From positions 8,556,001 through 8,620,000 of the forward strand of contig OZ253444.1 of NCBI GenBank assembly GCA_965261065.1: a stretch of 64,000 nucleotides of DNA, read 5' to 3'. Under the pieces are notes generated by a model. That model searched no databases, was not told where the DNA came from, and worked only from the letters and a program-made list of their open reading frames with translations. This stretch comes from JAKZVK01 sp965261065 (GTDB taxonomy: Bacteria; Acidobacteriota; Terriglobia; Bryobacterales; UBA6623). Below, piece after piece: positions 33,554 through 41,824 of this stretch. Each line of letters begins with the position of its first letter. Position 1 is the first letter of the stretch. The position numbers were made by a program, and so were the translations under genes.

Positions 33554-34228
33554 GTGTGGAAGCTGGTCGGCATATGGGTGTGGCGCGTCGTCTGCACAGT
33601 ATGGGCCGCTTGGCTCACGTTTAAGCAGTTTCTCGGCTTACCCGGCGACTGGGACGACGCACAACAATGGCAACATTTACTCCAGAGGTGGGGTGTGTGG
33701 GACACTGTGATCGACCCGCGTCCGTGGGTGTTTTTCATCGCGCTTGCACTATCTCTGTGGGCATGGGATGTCCCAAGACGGGTCAAAATACGGATTGTAT
33801 CCCGCTGGCATTACTCAACATCACCAATAGAAGATGGAAGTCTAATAGGGTCTTTGGCGAGTCATCCTGCACCACAATCGGCAGGCCGATCGCAGGAAAC
33901 TAAACCGAGATGGTATGAGTGTTGCGAGTTCTTATGGCGCATAGATCCAGGGTTCGTAGACGGTTACGACGAGTACCAAGTTGATGATCTATGGTCAGGG
34001 GCGGTGTCTAATCTGATAGCAGGACCACATTGTCAACATTGCAAAAGGGACGTGGCGCAAACGCAGTGTGTGGGTTGCCCAGGATGTAGCAAGGAATTTA
34101 CAAATGATGGCATTATGCTACTTCAAATAAGAGACGAATATATGGACAAGGTAAAATCTGAAGTTCTAAAAGAGTTCCAAGCCATGATGAGGCAGGAAGA
34201 GAATCCAGAAGGCCTAATTAAGACGTAA
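33554..34228 (+). CDS. Transposon passenger: membrane protein with Cys cluster
   Basis: 224 residues. Two hydrophobic segments (LVGIWVWRVVCTVWAAWLTF, about 4-23; PWVFFIALALSLWAWDVP, about 56-73), then a soluble part with HCQHCKRDVAQTQCVGCPGC, five Cys and His that could bind zinc or a cluster, and a helical tail. AT content is higher than the chromosome, supporting arrival with the element. It converges on the transposase and overlaps its 3' end by 11 bp (34218-34228). I recognise no family. It resembles in layout (TM then zinc tail) the protein at 18871 without clear sequence identity. Confidence 0.6.
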   Translation: MWKLVGIWVWRVVCTVWAAWLTFKQFLGLPGDWDDAQQWQHLLQRWGVWDTVIDPRPWVFFIALALSLWAWDVPRRVKIRIVSRWHYSTSPIEDGSLIGSLASHPAPQSAGRSQETKPRWYECCEFLWRIDPGFVDGYDEYQVDDLWSGAVSNLIAGPHCQHCKRDVAQTQCVGCPGCSKEFTNDGIMLLQIRDEYMDKVKSEVLKEFQAMMRQEENPEGLIKT

Positions 34229-34266
34229 GAGTTTCATACGTAACGGCTTCCGAGGCAATCAACCTA

Positions 34267-35360
34267 TTGAATCCCGCAAATTATTATGACACTTTTTGAT
34301 AGTTTGGAGCATCTATATATGTATGGGCAACCCCAAAGGTGTGAAGCGGGATTTCAAGGCCCTGGAGAAGCGCCGTTTCGAAGCGATGCGGCTGCTCGAC
34401 CAAGGCCACAATCAGTCCGAGACGGCAAGACGGCTGAAAGTCGCTCGCCAAACCGTCAGTGCGTGGCGGCGGCAATACCGCGAGCAGGGTGCGGCCGGAC
34501 TCCGCCAGGCCGGGCGCGCCGGACGCAAGCCGCTCCTCGATGCCGCACAACGCGAACGCCTGACGTCGCTGTTGCTGGAAGGCCCGCAAGCCCACGGCTT
34601 CCCCACGCCCCTGTGGAGCTGTCCGCGGGTGGCTCGGCTGATCGGAGACGAGTTCGGGGTCGACTACCACGAAGGCCACGTCTGGAAGATCCTGCGAGCG
34701 CTCGACTGGAGCCCGCAACGCCCGGTCGGAAAGGCGCGCGAGCGCAACGAAGAGCAGATCCGCACCTGGAAGCGCAAGACCTGGACGCGCATTAAAAAAA
34801 AGCCCAAAACGAAGGCCGTACGCTCGTCTTCATCGACGAAAGCGGATTGAGTCAGAAGCCGCATCGCTGCCGCACCTGGGCGCCACGCGGCCAAACACCG
34901 GTGCTGCAGTTTAACTTCAATTGGGAGAAGCTTTCCGTCTCGGCGGGGCTGACGCTGCGTAACTTCTACTTTCGGCTCTATCCCGGTGCGATCGGCAAAG
35001 AGCAAGTGATCGACTTTCTCAAGGCGTTGGTACGTCATATCGATCGGCCGCTGCTGATCGTCTGGGACCGGCTGCCTGCGCACCGTAGCCGCCTGGTGCA
35101 AGAGTTCATCCAACTCTCCGAAGGCCACATCGCAACCGAGTACTTGCCACCCTATGCGCCGGAGTTGAATCCGGTGGAATACATCTGGGCTTACTGGAAG
35201 CAGCACGAGTTGCCGAACGTCTGTCCGAAGGACTACGGCGAGCTGAACGAGCGGGTCCGCAAGGCACTCCGCCGCATGCACCGCAAACCGCGTTTGATCA
35301 CGGCCTTCTGGAAACAGTCTTCGCTTTGCTTCGAGTGACGGGATATTATGCGGGACTCAA
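34267..35360 (+). mobile_element. IS630-family element nested in the IS1595-type element
   Basis: 1094 bp. Left end TTGAATCCCGCAAATTATTA, right end read inward TTGAGTCCCGCATAATATCC, with TA at 34265-34266 and 35361-35362. The interrupted gene reads through when the element and one TA are removed. Confidence 0.88.
34323..35338 (+). CDS. IS630-family transposase made by -1 frameshift
   Basis: First frame 34323-34850: helix-turn-helix region (NQSETARRLKVARQTVSAWR). At A AAA AAG (34796-34802), a classical slippery heptamer, a -1 shift moves into the second frame, which reads on as EGRTLVFIDESGLSQKPHRC (first Asp), LLIVWDRLPAHRSRLVQEF (second Asp) and APELNPVEYIWAYWKQHEL (Glu), stopping at 35338. 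The fused product is about 340 residues, normal for IS630. Without the shift only the DNA-binding half is made, a typical IS control. Confidence 0.85.
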
Positions 35361-36192
35361 TAAGCAGCGTATCCCGAAACAGGTACGGATTGTTCCGATT
35401 GTCAAACCGGAACTCGAACTCGTCCAAGTAGGCCGGAAGATGCTTCACGCTGACCTGATGATACGCCCCGACGATCGACCGCTTGAACAGCGAGAACACG
35501 CCCTCTACACTGTTGGTATGCACGTCTCCGCGCACGTACTCGCCAACCGAATGGTTTACGCTTTCGTGCGCGGTGTCTTCGTCCTCGATGCCTTTGTAGG
35601 CTATAAAATCGTCGGTATAGACCTTCTCGGCATCGGGCGCGTGCGTCTCAATGAACTCGTGCAGCGTCTTGCGGTCCCGGCGCTTCTCGACGGTCAAACG
35701 GATACCGCCGCCGCGCTCGATGGCTCCCAAGACCATAGCTTTGTTGCCGGTGTAACCTCTGCCTTTTCCTTTGGCTTTCCCGCCGATGAAAGTCTCGTCA
35801 ACTTCGACCGTCCCCTCAAGTGGTTCGGTATCGGCGTCTTTCAGGGCCGCTCGGACACGATGACAGAGGTACCATGCGGTCTTGTAGGCTACCTTCAGGG
35901 TCCGCTTCAACTGGTTGGCCGAGACGCCTTTACGGGACTCGCACATCAGATAGACGGCGGCGAACCACTTGCGAAGCGGCAAGTGAGAATCGTGGAAGAT
36001 CGTCCCGGCCTTGACGGAGAATTGGTAACGGCATGAGTCGCAATCGAACTGAGCGCGCTTCAGGATGCGCGATATCTTATCCGAGTCGCAGCGCGGGCAA
36101 CGTACGCCCTCCGGCCAGCGGAGCCCTTCGAGGTACTCTGCGCAGCGCTCTTCGGAGTGGAAGCGGTCAAACAGTGTTAGAAGGTCCATGGT

Positions 36193-36354
36193 ATGCCTCG
36201 TAAGAAACCAGCAATCGAGTTGACGACTGAGCAAGCCCTGAAGCGGTTGTTCCCGAAGAAGGCTCGGGAGGAGTTGTACCGAGTGGCCCACGAGAAGGAC
36301 GGAAAAGAACCGAAGCCACTGAAAGGAAAGGATCTATCTCGCTCACAAGACTAG
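36193..36354 (+). CDS. Small basic protein divergent from IS1595-type transposase
   Basis: 53 residues: MPRKKPAIELTTEQALKRLF, then PKKAREELYRVAHEKDGKEP and a basic end. Its ATG is three bases from the transposase ATG on the other strand, so each promoter must lie inside the other gene. Small proteins of this kind accompany IS1595-type elements as I recall them; role unknown, perhaps an accessory DNA-binding protein. Confidence 0.6.
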   Translation: MPRKKPAIELTTEQALKRLFPKKAREELYRVAHEKDGKEPKPLKGKDLSRSQD

Positions 36355-36487
36355 TATATCAAAACCTGTGCCTTGTGTCAAGTAGATGACCCCGGTAGGG
36401 TGCGCGACAAGAAAGTGATGATTTGCGGGTTCCCCTTTTTTGCGTGCGAATCCTTACGTAGTGATACGTTAGGAAAGGAGGCGTACT

Positions 36488-36886
36488 ATGCCCGAATCTC
36501 TCGTCGCGCTCGAACGTCAACGAAAGGCCATCCTCGCTCGGATTCTCGATCTAGGAGACTTCCGCAGCGGATCCATCAGCGCTGTCAGCGGCCGCTGCGG
36601 CAAACCGTCCTGCCGCTGCCATCAGCCCGGCCAGCCCGCTCATGGCCCGAACTACCACCTGACCAGGAAGGTCAACGGCAAGACCGTGAGTGAGACCTTT
36701 TCCTCGCCCGCCCAGCGGCGCAAAGCGCAACGCGAAGTTGAGGCTTTTCACCGCTTCCGGGAGCTGAGCCGACAACTGCTCGAAGTCAACGAACAGATCT
36801 GCCGCTTGCGCCCCGTCGCCGAGGACGCCGAGCTGAGTCCGCAGGAAAAAAAACGACCGAGGCGATCCAGCAAGAAGTCGCCGTAG
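36488..36886 (+). CDS. DUF6788-type protein of ISKra4 element
   Basis: 132 residues. MPESLVALERQRKAILARIL, a Cys pair in GRCGKPSCRCHQPGQPAHGP and a short beta strand YHLTRKVNGKTVSETF, then a coiled helix; it fits the DUF6788 small proteins found next to ISKra4 transposases. AGGAGG six bases or so before the ATG is a strong ribosome site. Near its end GAA AAA AAA CGA contains an A-run where a -1 shift would pass into the transposase frame, so it may be the N-terminal part of a fusion. Confidence 0.75.
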   Translation: MPESLVALERQRKAILARILDLGDFRSGSISAVSGRCGKPSCRCHQPGQPAHGPNYHLTRKVNGKTVSETFSSPAQRRKAQREVEAFHRFRELSRQLLEVNEQICRLRPVAEDAELSPQEKKRPRRSSKKSP

Positions 36887-38202
36887 AAGTAGGGAGGCTG
36901 CTACGGGTCGTCTTGTGTGAGAGGCGCAAGCGCGGGTCGCTCGACCTCGAAGCCGTCGAACAGGCGACGCGCGACGCGCTGCATCAAGCCGGCGCTGTCT
37001 TGCTCGAGACGCTGTTGAACGAAGACGCGGCCGGCGAATCGCAGCAGCCCTGCGCCTGCGGCTCGCCAGCGCGCTACGCCGGTCGGCGGCCGAAGAAGCT
37101 CGTCACGATGCTGGGCGAGGTCGTCGTCGAACGGCCGTACTATCACTGCAGCCGCTGCGGCAAAGGCTTCGCGCCGCACGACCAAGAGCTGGCCGTCAAA
37201 GCGACGCAGTATTCGCCAGGCGTGCGCCGCATGACGGCGCTGGTCGGCTCCGAGACGTCGTTCGATCGCGGTCGCGCGTTGCTCGACGAGTTGGCCGGAG
37301 TGCGGCTGACCGCCAAGGCTGTCGAGCGCGAAGCCGAGGCGATCGGCGAAGATGTCGCCAGCGAAGAACAAGCCGCGATCGCGCGCGCCGTACCGCTGGA
37401 GCTTCCTGCGATGTCAGGACCTGAAACTCCGATTCTCTACATCGAGATGGACGGCACGGGCGTACCTGTCACCGCCGCCGAGACGGCCGGCCGCAAGGGT
37501 AAGGACGGCGGCCCGGCCGGCACGCGCGAGGTCAAGCTCGGCTGTGTGTTCACGCAAACAAGCTGCGACGAACAAGGCCGTCCCGTGCGCGACGAAGACT
37601 CGACCAGCTACACCGGCGCGATCGAGGACGCCGCCGCCTTCGGACGCCGCATTTACAGCGAGGCTTGGCGACGGGGTTGGAGTCGGGCGCGCAAGAAGGT
37701 CGTGCTTGGCGACGGTGCGGGCTGGATCTGGAATCTTTCGCACGAATACTTTCCCGGCGCGATCGAGATCGTCGACTTGTATCACGCTCGCGAACATCTG
37801 TGGGAGCTGGCGTCGAAGCTGTTTCCCCAACAACAAAAGCGCCTCCGCGGTTGGGCGCGGCGCATGCAGAAAAAGCTCGACGCGGGGCGCATCGAGCAAC
37901 TCGTCACTGCGCTGCGCGAGATCGAAACCGACGACCCGGAGTTGGCGCATCCGCTGGCGCTGGAGGCGGACTACTTACAGCGCCATGCGGAGCGCATGCG
38001 TTACGGCGAGTTTCGCCGGCAGGGCTTGTTTGTGGGCTCAGGCGTGATCGAGGCGGGTTGCCGCACCGTCATTGCGAGTCGGTTGAAGCGCTCGGGCATG
38101 TTCTGGAGCGTGCGCGGCGCGAACGCTATCACGGCTTTGCGTTGCGCACGGCTCAGCAACCGCTTCGACGACTACTGGGAGAATCGCGCTCGCGCGGCCT
38201 GA
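36853..38202 (+). CDS. ISKra4-family transposase
   Basis: Conserved sequence begins TTEAIQQEVAVEVGRLLRVV right after the A-run at 36846-36853, before any good start codon (first option TTG 36913). It then shows zinc-finger Cys (CACGSPARYAG, YYHCSRCGKGFAP), the acidic ILYIEMDGTGVPVT, KVVLGDGAGWIWNLSHEYFP and VDLYHAREHLWEL, and GLFVGSGVIEAGCRTVIASR: the ISKra4 pattern. Normal length if fused with the upstream small gene or started by reinitiation. The natural N-terminus lies in the -1 frame, which favours frameshifting. Confidence 0.85.
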   Translation, partial: TTEAIQQEVAVEVGRLLRVVLCERRKRGSLDLEAVEQATRDALHQAGAVLLETLLNEDAAGESQQPCACGSPARYAGRRPKKLVTMLGEVVVERPYYHCSRCGKGFAPHDQELAVKATQYSPGVRRMTALVGSETSFDRGRALLDELAGVRLTAKAVEREAEAIGEDVASEEQAAIARAVPLELPAMSGPETPILYIEMDGTGVPVTAAETAGRKGKDGGPAGTREVKLGCVFTQTSCDEQGRPVRDEDSTSYTGAIEDAAAFGRRIYSEAWRRGWSRARKKVVLGDGAGWIWNLSHEYFPGAIEIVDLYHAREHLWELASKLFPQQQKRLRGWARRMQKKLDAGRIEQLVTALREIETDDPELAHPLALEADYLQRHAERMRYGEFRRQGLFVGSGVIEAGCRTVIASRLKRSGMFWSVRGANAITALRCARLSNRFDDYWENRARAA

Positions 38203-38240
38203 GCCTCACAAATTTGTCGCACACCCACCCCGGTACAGCG

Positions 38241-38257
38241 GACGGTTCATCTGGTAA
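38241..38257 (+). pseudogene. TonB-dependent receptor, last codons after the insertion
   Basis: GA CGG TTC ATC TGG TAA completes the barrel ending QYSGRFIW when joined to 33505 through one copy of GTACAGCG. A strong terminator follows 33 bp later. Confidence 0.6.
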
Positions 38258-38290
38258 GCGCCTCGTAGACAGAGTTCAAACCTTTACCCC

Positions 38291-38330
38291 GGGCCGCTGC
38301 TTCGCAAGAGGCAGCGGCCCGATTGTTTTG
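38291..38330 (+). terminator. Rho-independent terminator of the former receptor gene
   Basis: Stem GGGCCGCTGC (38291-38300), loop TTCGCAAGAG, stem GCAGCGGCCC (38311-38320), then GATTGTTTTG. Perfect 10-bp stem with a T-rich tail. A second hairpin without tail, CCTGGGG-agcgag-CCCCAGG, is at 38412-38431; the rest up to 38534 holds nothing recognised. Confidence 0.8.
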
Positions 38331-38534
38331 CTGCCGAGGCCTCACCCGCAAGGGTGCGGTCAGTCAGAGTAGGACATGCCTGCTGAGGTGAAGTGGTCCG
38401 GTTAATACCGGCCTGGGGAGCGAGCCCCAGGATGAGAGGTGAGGAACAAGAAACGCTCCGGGGCCAGTATTAAAGCGCCGCTGCGCGGCTGGAGGGGACT
38501 GTGATTCTTACGGTGTGCTTCGAGGGCACTGAAC

Positions 38535-39901
38535 TGACCGGGTCATAGGTAACACTTTATGCCAAGCACATAGGTAACACTTTTCGTCCGGGGTGGGGCT
38601 TGACGCAGGGAGCCCGGAGGGCGACCAGAGTCAAGTCCCACCCCCGGACGAAGGGCCCGCCGCTGGGCCCTTGCTCGGGCGCAACCGCCGCTCTCGTTCC
38701 TCGAATACTCCCAACTCATAAAAGGAAAACCACACTCGCCACACGCCCTCCTCGATCTCCTCCACCCCGACCCGCTCCCCGTTGAGTCCCTTGCCGACGA
38801 ACACTCGTTGACGCCGCCAGCGAATCCGCCCATCCATCACGCGCCGCACCTGCATCGGCGCCGCATACTCCGGCTCGTCCACCCGCGACGGATACGCCCG
38901 CGCCGCGCCGTGATAACACTCACCAGGGGTTCGCAACTCCAGTCCCTGGTGCGGTCGCTCCTCGTTGTAGTCGCTGCGAAAGCCATCAAACGCCCGTTGC
39001 TGCGCTCGCAGATTCGCCGCTGGCGGCGCGGCGGTCTCTTGCTTCAGCGTACGGTGCATCCGCTCATGCCGCCCGTTCTGTTCCGGATGTCCCGGCTCGA
39101 TCCGCTCGGGACAGATCCCCAACTTGATCCACCACACTGCCAGCCGCCCCAGCCCGTGCACCGCCAGGGTCGCAAACGGCGGCCCGTTGTCGGTGCGCAT
39201 CACCCGCGGCAGTCCAAACTCTCGAAACGTCGCCTCGAACAACGGCCGAACATGGTCCCCGTCCGGTTTCGTCACCGCCTGGCACCGCAACAGGTAGCGG
39301 CTGGCCGCGTCCGAGATCGTTAAGGGATCGCAGCGCCGGCCGTCTTGGGTGCGAAACCAGCCTTTGAAGTCGGCGCACCAAACCTGGTTGGGCTGCTTGC
39401 CTGGCGTCAGCGGCAGCGGGGTCGGTGCGGCGCGGGGCCGGCGTCGTCGGGGCACGCTCAGACCGTCTCGTCGCAGCAGATTTCCGATCGTGCTCACCGC
39501 CGGCCATGCCACGTCGGGCTGCCTTCGCTGCAGCCGCGCCCTCAAGGTGACCGCACCCCAGCGACTGTGCTGCGCCCGCAGAGCGAGAATCTCTTGCTCG
39601 ATCGCGGCCGCGGTCTGACCGGGATGGCGTTGCGGCGCCCGGGAGTGGTCCTGCAAACCTTCCCAGCTCTGCTGCTGGTAGCGCTGCAGCCATTTGTAGC
39701 CGGTCTTGCGGCTCACCGAGTAGCGCCGGCACAGCTCGGCCATCGACTCCTCGTCTCTTTCCCAGTCCACGATAAAATGGGTTCTCTCGTCTCGCACACA
39801 GGTCTCCTGCCACGGCATAAAGCATTCCCTCCCAGAAATGTTCTATGCCTCAAAGTGTTACCTATGTGCTTGGCATCATGTGTTACCCATGTGCCCGGTT
39901 A
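38535..39901 (-). mobile_element. IS481-family element
   Basis: Ends TGACCGGGTCATAGGTAACA and, read inward from the right, TAACCGGGCACATGGGTAAC; both then repeat TGCCAAGCACATAGGTAACA. Borders are uncertain by a few bases and no target duplication was found. Confidence 0.7.
38631..39818 (-). CDS. IS481-family transposase
   Basis: 395 residues. N-terminal HTH (SMAELCRRYSVSRKTGYKWL). Integrase core with Asp in VWCADFKGWFRTQDGRRCDP, Asp in GLPRVMRTDNGPPFAT and Glu in ERIEPGHPEQNGRHERMHRT; the typical closing FRSDYNEERPHQGLELRTP follows. Intact and normal length. Confidence 0.92.
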   Translation of the reverse strand: MPWQETCVRDERTHFIVDWERDEESMAELCRRYSVSRKTGYKWLQRYQQQSWEGLQDHSRAPQRHPGQTAAAIEQEILALRAQHSRWGAVTLRARLQRRQPDVAWPAVSTIGNLLRRDGLSVPRRRRPRAAPTPLPLTPGKQPNQVWCADFKGWFRTQDGRRCDPLTISDAASRYLLRCQAVTKPDGDHVRPLFEATFREFGLPRVMRTDNGPPFATLAVHGLGRLAVWWIKLGICPERIEPGHPEQNGRHERMHRTLKQETAAPPAANLRAQQRAFDGFRSDYNEERPHQGLELRTPGECYHGAARAYPSRVDEPEYAAPMQVRRVMDGRIRWRRQRVFVGKGLNGERVGVEEIEEGVWRVWFSFYELGVFEERERRLRPSKGPAAGPSSGGGT

Positions 39902-39913
39902 ATACCCGGCGCC

Positions 39914-39937
39914 GGGGTGGACGTAGCGGTCCACCCC
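39914..39937. repeat. GGGGTGGAC hairpin
   Basis: GGGGTGGAC (39914-39922), loop GTAGCG, GTCCACCCC (39929-39937). Related short palindromes are at 45587-45606 (GCGTGGAC-tccc-GTCCACGC) and, imperfectly, near 57540. They look like one intergenic repeat family. Confidence 0.5.
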
Positions 39938-40023
39938 TACAACACAAACTGAGCCGGCAAGACCGGTATAGGTGCGCCTGACGGTCCAAAGACCAACACG
40001 CCGCCCCGCGGCCGCGACCCGAT

Positions 40024-41751
40024 ATGTCGCCGATCACCCCCGCCCCGACGAGATTGCCCGCAAATCGTGGGACAATACCGGAGCACTCGCTTGTCACCGT
40101 GACATGCATCGCACGAGTGGGCTGGTTCGCCTTCGCGGCCGCGGCCTTACCGGTCGCCGTCGCCGCCGACACCGTCCGCGTGAACAACCCCGCCGGGAGC
40201 GTGTTCGTCCGCGTTGCCAACGTCAAGGAACTGCGCGTGGGCCAAAGCGGCCCGAAAGGCCAGGTGCGCCGAGGCGATACGGAGATCACGAAACAGATGG
40301 GCGGCGAACTTACGCTCATCAACTGCCGCTCGACCGACTCGAAGCCCATCCGCCTGGTCGTCGACCTTCCTTACGGCACTGACCTCGAGGTGCAGACCCG
40401 CACGGGTACCATCGTGCTCAGCGGCATGGTGGGCCGCGCCGACCTCTCCACCGAGAGCGGGGATATCCGGCTGACGGTGCCTTGGGCAGCGACGCGCTTT
40501 TCGGTCGATTCGAGTCGCGCGCCCCAACAATACGTCGTGCCGCGGGGCTTCGCGTTCACCGCCGGGGCCCGCCGCTCCCGGGTAGACCGCGAAACCTGGC
40601 AGATGCAAGACAGCCTCGATCCGTCGCAAGTCACCTATTCGCGCGTCCATGTCCGCGCAGAGTCGCCGGGCAAGATCATCCTGGCAAACGCTCCCATCCC
40701 TAGCGACTTCCCCGTCAAACTTCCCTGGCAGGCCCCCGCGATCCTCCAAGACCTGCTCGGAATTCCCGGCACGCCGGACGAGCCGGCGGCCGCCGAGCAC
40801 GCCGCGCCCCATCCGCCCGAACCGCCTCCTGGTTCTTCAGGCCCGGAGACCGGCGAAGTCCGCTTCACCGCCGACGTCCGCTTGGTCAACTTGATGGTTT
40901 CGGCTACCGACCGCTCCGGCGGCGCCGTCGAGGGCCTCGGGAAGGACCAATTCCAGATCTTCGAGGACGGCAAGCCGCAGGAGGTTTCCTCGATCCGGTC
41001 CGAGGAAGTTCCCTTCAATCTAGCGCTACTTCTCGATTGGAGCGGAAGCACCGAGCAAGACCGCCAGGCGATGATCGAGGCGGCCGAGAGCTTCGTGACG
41101 ATCGCTCGACCGCAGGACCGCGTTGCTGTCTATGCCATGGTTGGCAATCTGTTCCGTGTGATCTCCCCTTTAACCAATGACCGCAAACATCTGCGACGTG
41201 CGCTTCGCACGATCCCCGATCTGCCGGGCGGCTCGCCGCTCTACGATTCGATGGTCTTCGCGTACACGCACGAATTGCGCCGGCACAGCGGGGAGCGCAA
41301 CGCGCTGTTGGTCCTTTCCGACGGTCTTGACAACCAGATCCGCGGCCCCTCGAACGGCGCCGGCAAGGCGTCACGGTCGATGGGCGGGCTGCCCTCGGTG
41401 GTGCCGTTCAAGCAGTTGAGTCTGGCGGCCACGGGGATGGAAACGCTCATCTACCCCATCTTTCTCGATACGCTGCGGAGCGGCGCCCGCGTGCCCGAAG
41501 AGTGGTCGAAGGTCGCGCTCCGCCGCTTGGAGGAGCTGGCCGAGCGCACCGGGGGCCTGCTGTTCCGGGCAAGCTCGATCCGCGACCTCGACCCGGTCTA
41601 TCCGCGCGTCGCCAACGAGCTTCGCAGCGTCTACCACCTCTCCTACTATCCGGCAGACCAGAACTTCGACGACTCCTGGCGCAAGATCGAAGTCAAGGCC
41701 CGCCGGCCACGAACGACCATCCGAACACGGGGCGGCTACTTCGCGCGCTAG
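40024..41751 (+). CDS. VWFA-related acidobacterial protein, exported
   Basis: 575 residues. The signal segment CIARVGWFAFAAAALPVAVA (about 28-47) comes after a long N-terminus, so a later start is possible. The middle region is beta-rich, with an adhesin-like stretch (TRTGTIVLSGMVGRADLSTE). The C-terminal half is a von Willebrand A domain: FNLALLLDWSGSTEQDRQAM gives the metal-site DxSxS, and ALLVLSDGLDN the later Asp. The last ~60 residues (VYHLSYYPADQNFDDSWRKI, then RGGYFAR) are the signature ending of VWFA-related proteins expanded in Acidobacteria. Probably secreted or surface-bound; role unknown. Confidence 0.88.
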   Translation: MSPITPAPTRLPANRGTIPEHSLVTVTCIARVGWFAFAAAALPVAVAADTVRVNNPAGSVFVRVANVKELRVGQSGPKGQVRRGDTEITKQMGGELTLINCRSTDSKPIRLVVDLPYGTDLEVQTRTGTIVLSGMVGRADLSTESGDIRLTVPWAATRFSVDSSRAPQQYVVPRGFAFTAGARRSRVDRETWQMQDSLDPSQVTYSRVHVRAESPGKIILANAPIPSDFPVKLPWQAPAILQDLLGIPGTPDEPAAAEHAAPHPPEPPPGSSGPETGEVRFTADVRLVNLMVSATDRSGGAVEGLGKDQFQIFEDGKPQEVSSIRSEEVPFNLALLLDWSGSTEQDRQAMIEAAESFVTIARPQDRVAVYAMVGNLFRVISPLTNDRKHLRRALRTIPDLPGGSPLYDSMVFAYTHELRRHSGERNALLVLSDGLDNQIRGPSNGAGKASRSMGGLPSVVPFKQLSLAATGMETLIYPIFLDTLRSGARVPEEWSKVALRRLEELAERTGGLLFRASSIRDLDPVYPRVANELRSVYHLSYYPADQNFDDSWRKIEVKARRPRTTIRTRGGYFAR

Positions 41752-41824
41752 GCGCGGAGCGGGAGCGAGCCTATCCATGGCCTGCTTCCTCGACACCGCG
41801 GGATAACAAGGGCGCAGCTTGTCG

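Larger units (their letters stand above)
34218..36189 (-). pseudogene. IS1595-type transposase, interrupted by IS630
   Basis: Starts at ATG 36189 (MDLLTLFDRFHSEERCAEYL). Zinc ribbon CPRCDSDK and CDSCRYQ, catalytic Asp in VEVDETFIGG, second Asp in VYTDDFIAYKG, and HTNSVEGVFSLFKR. The frame is cut after LFRDTLL at 35361; beyond the 1094-bp IS630 it resumes as RLIASEAVTYETLTS to a stop at 34218. In its present state a chimeric C-terminus would be made. Only about 15 residues are displaced, so some activity cannot be excluded. Confidence 0.82.
33506..36394 (-). mobile_element. IS1595-type element with passenger genes (interrupted by IS630)
   Basis: Ends CGGGGTTATCTACTTGACAC and, read from the right, CGGGGTCATCTACTTGACAC. 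The 8-bp target repeat GTACAGCG is at 33498-33505 and, beyond the ISKra4 insertion, at 38233-38240. Without the IS630 it is about 1.79 kb, larger than the 1031-bp IS1595 copies, and carries a 224-codon gene and a 53-codon gene besides the transposase. ISKra4 has inserted at its right tip. Confidence 0.85.
36398..38226 (+). mobile_element. ISKra4-family element
   Basis: 1829 bp. Left end GGGTGCGCGACAAGAAAGTG, right end read inward GGGTGTGCGACAAATTTGTG. It is flanked by the 9-bp duplication ACCCCGGTA (36389-36397, 38227-38235), which lies across the right tip of the IS1595-type element. Two overlapping genes. Confidence 0.9.

Noticed and set aside
38404..39912. TTAATACC(C)GGC on both sides of IS481 as a target duplication
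   Set aside because: The left copy is about 130 bp away from the IS end, so it is not a direct flanking repeat.
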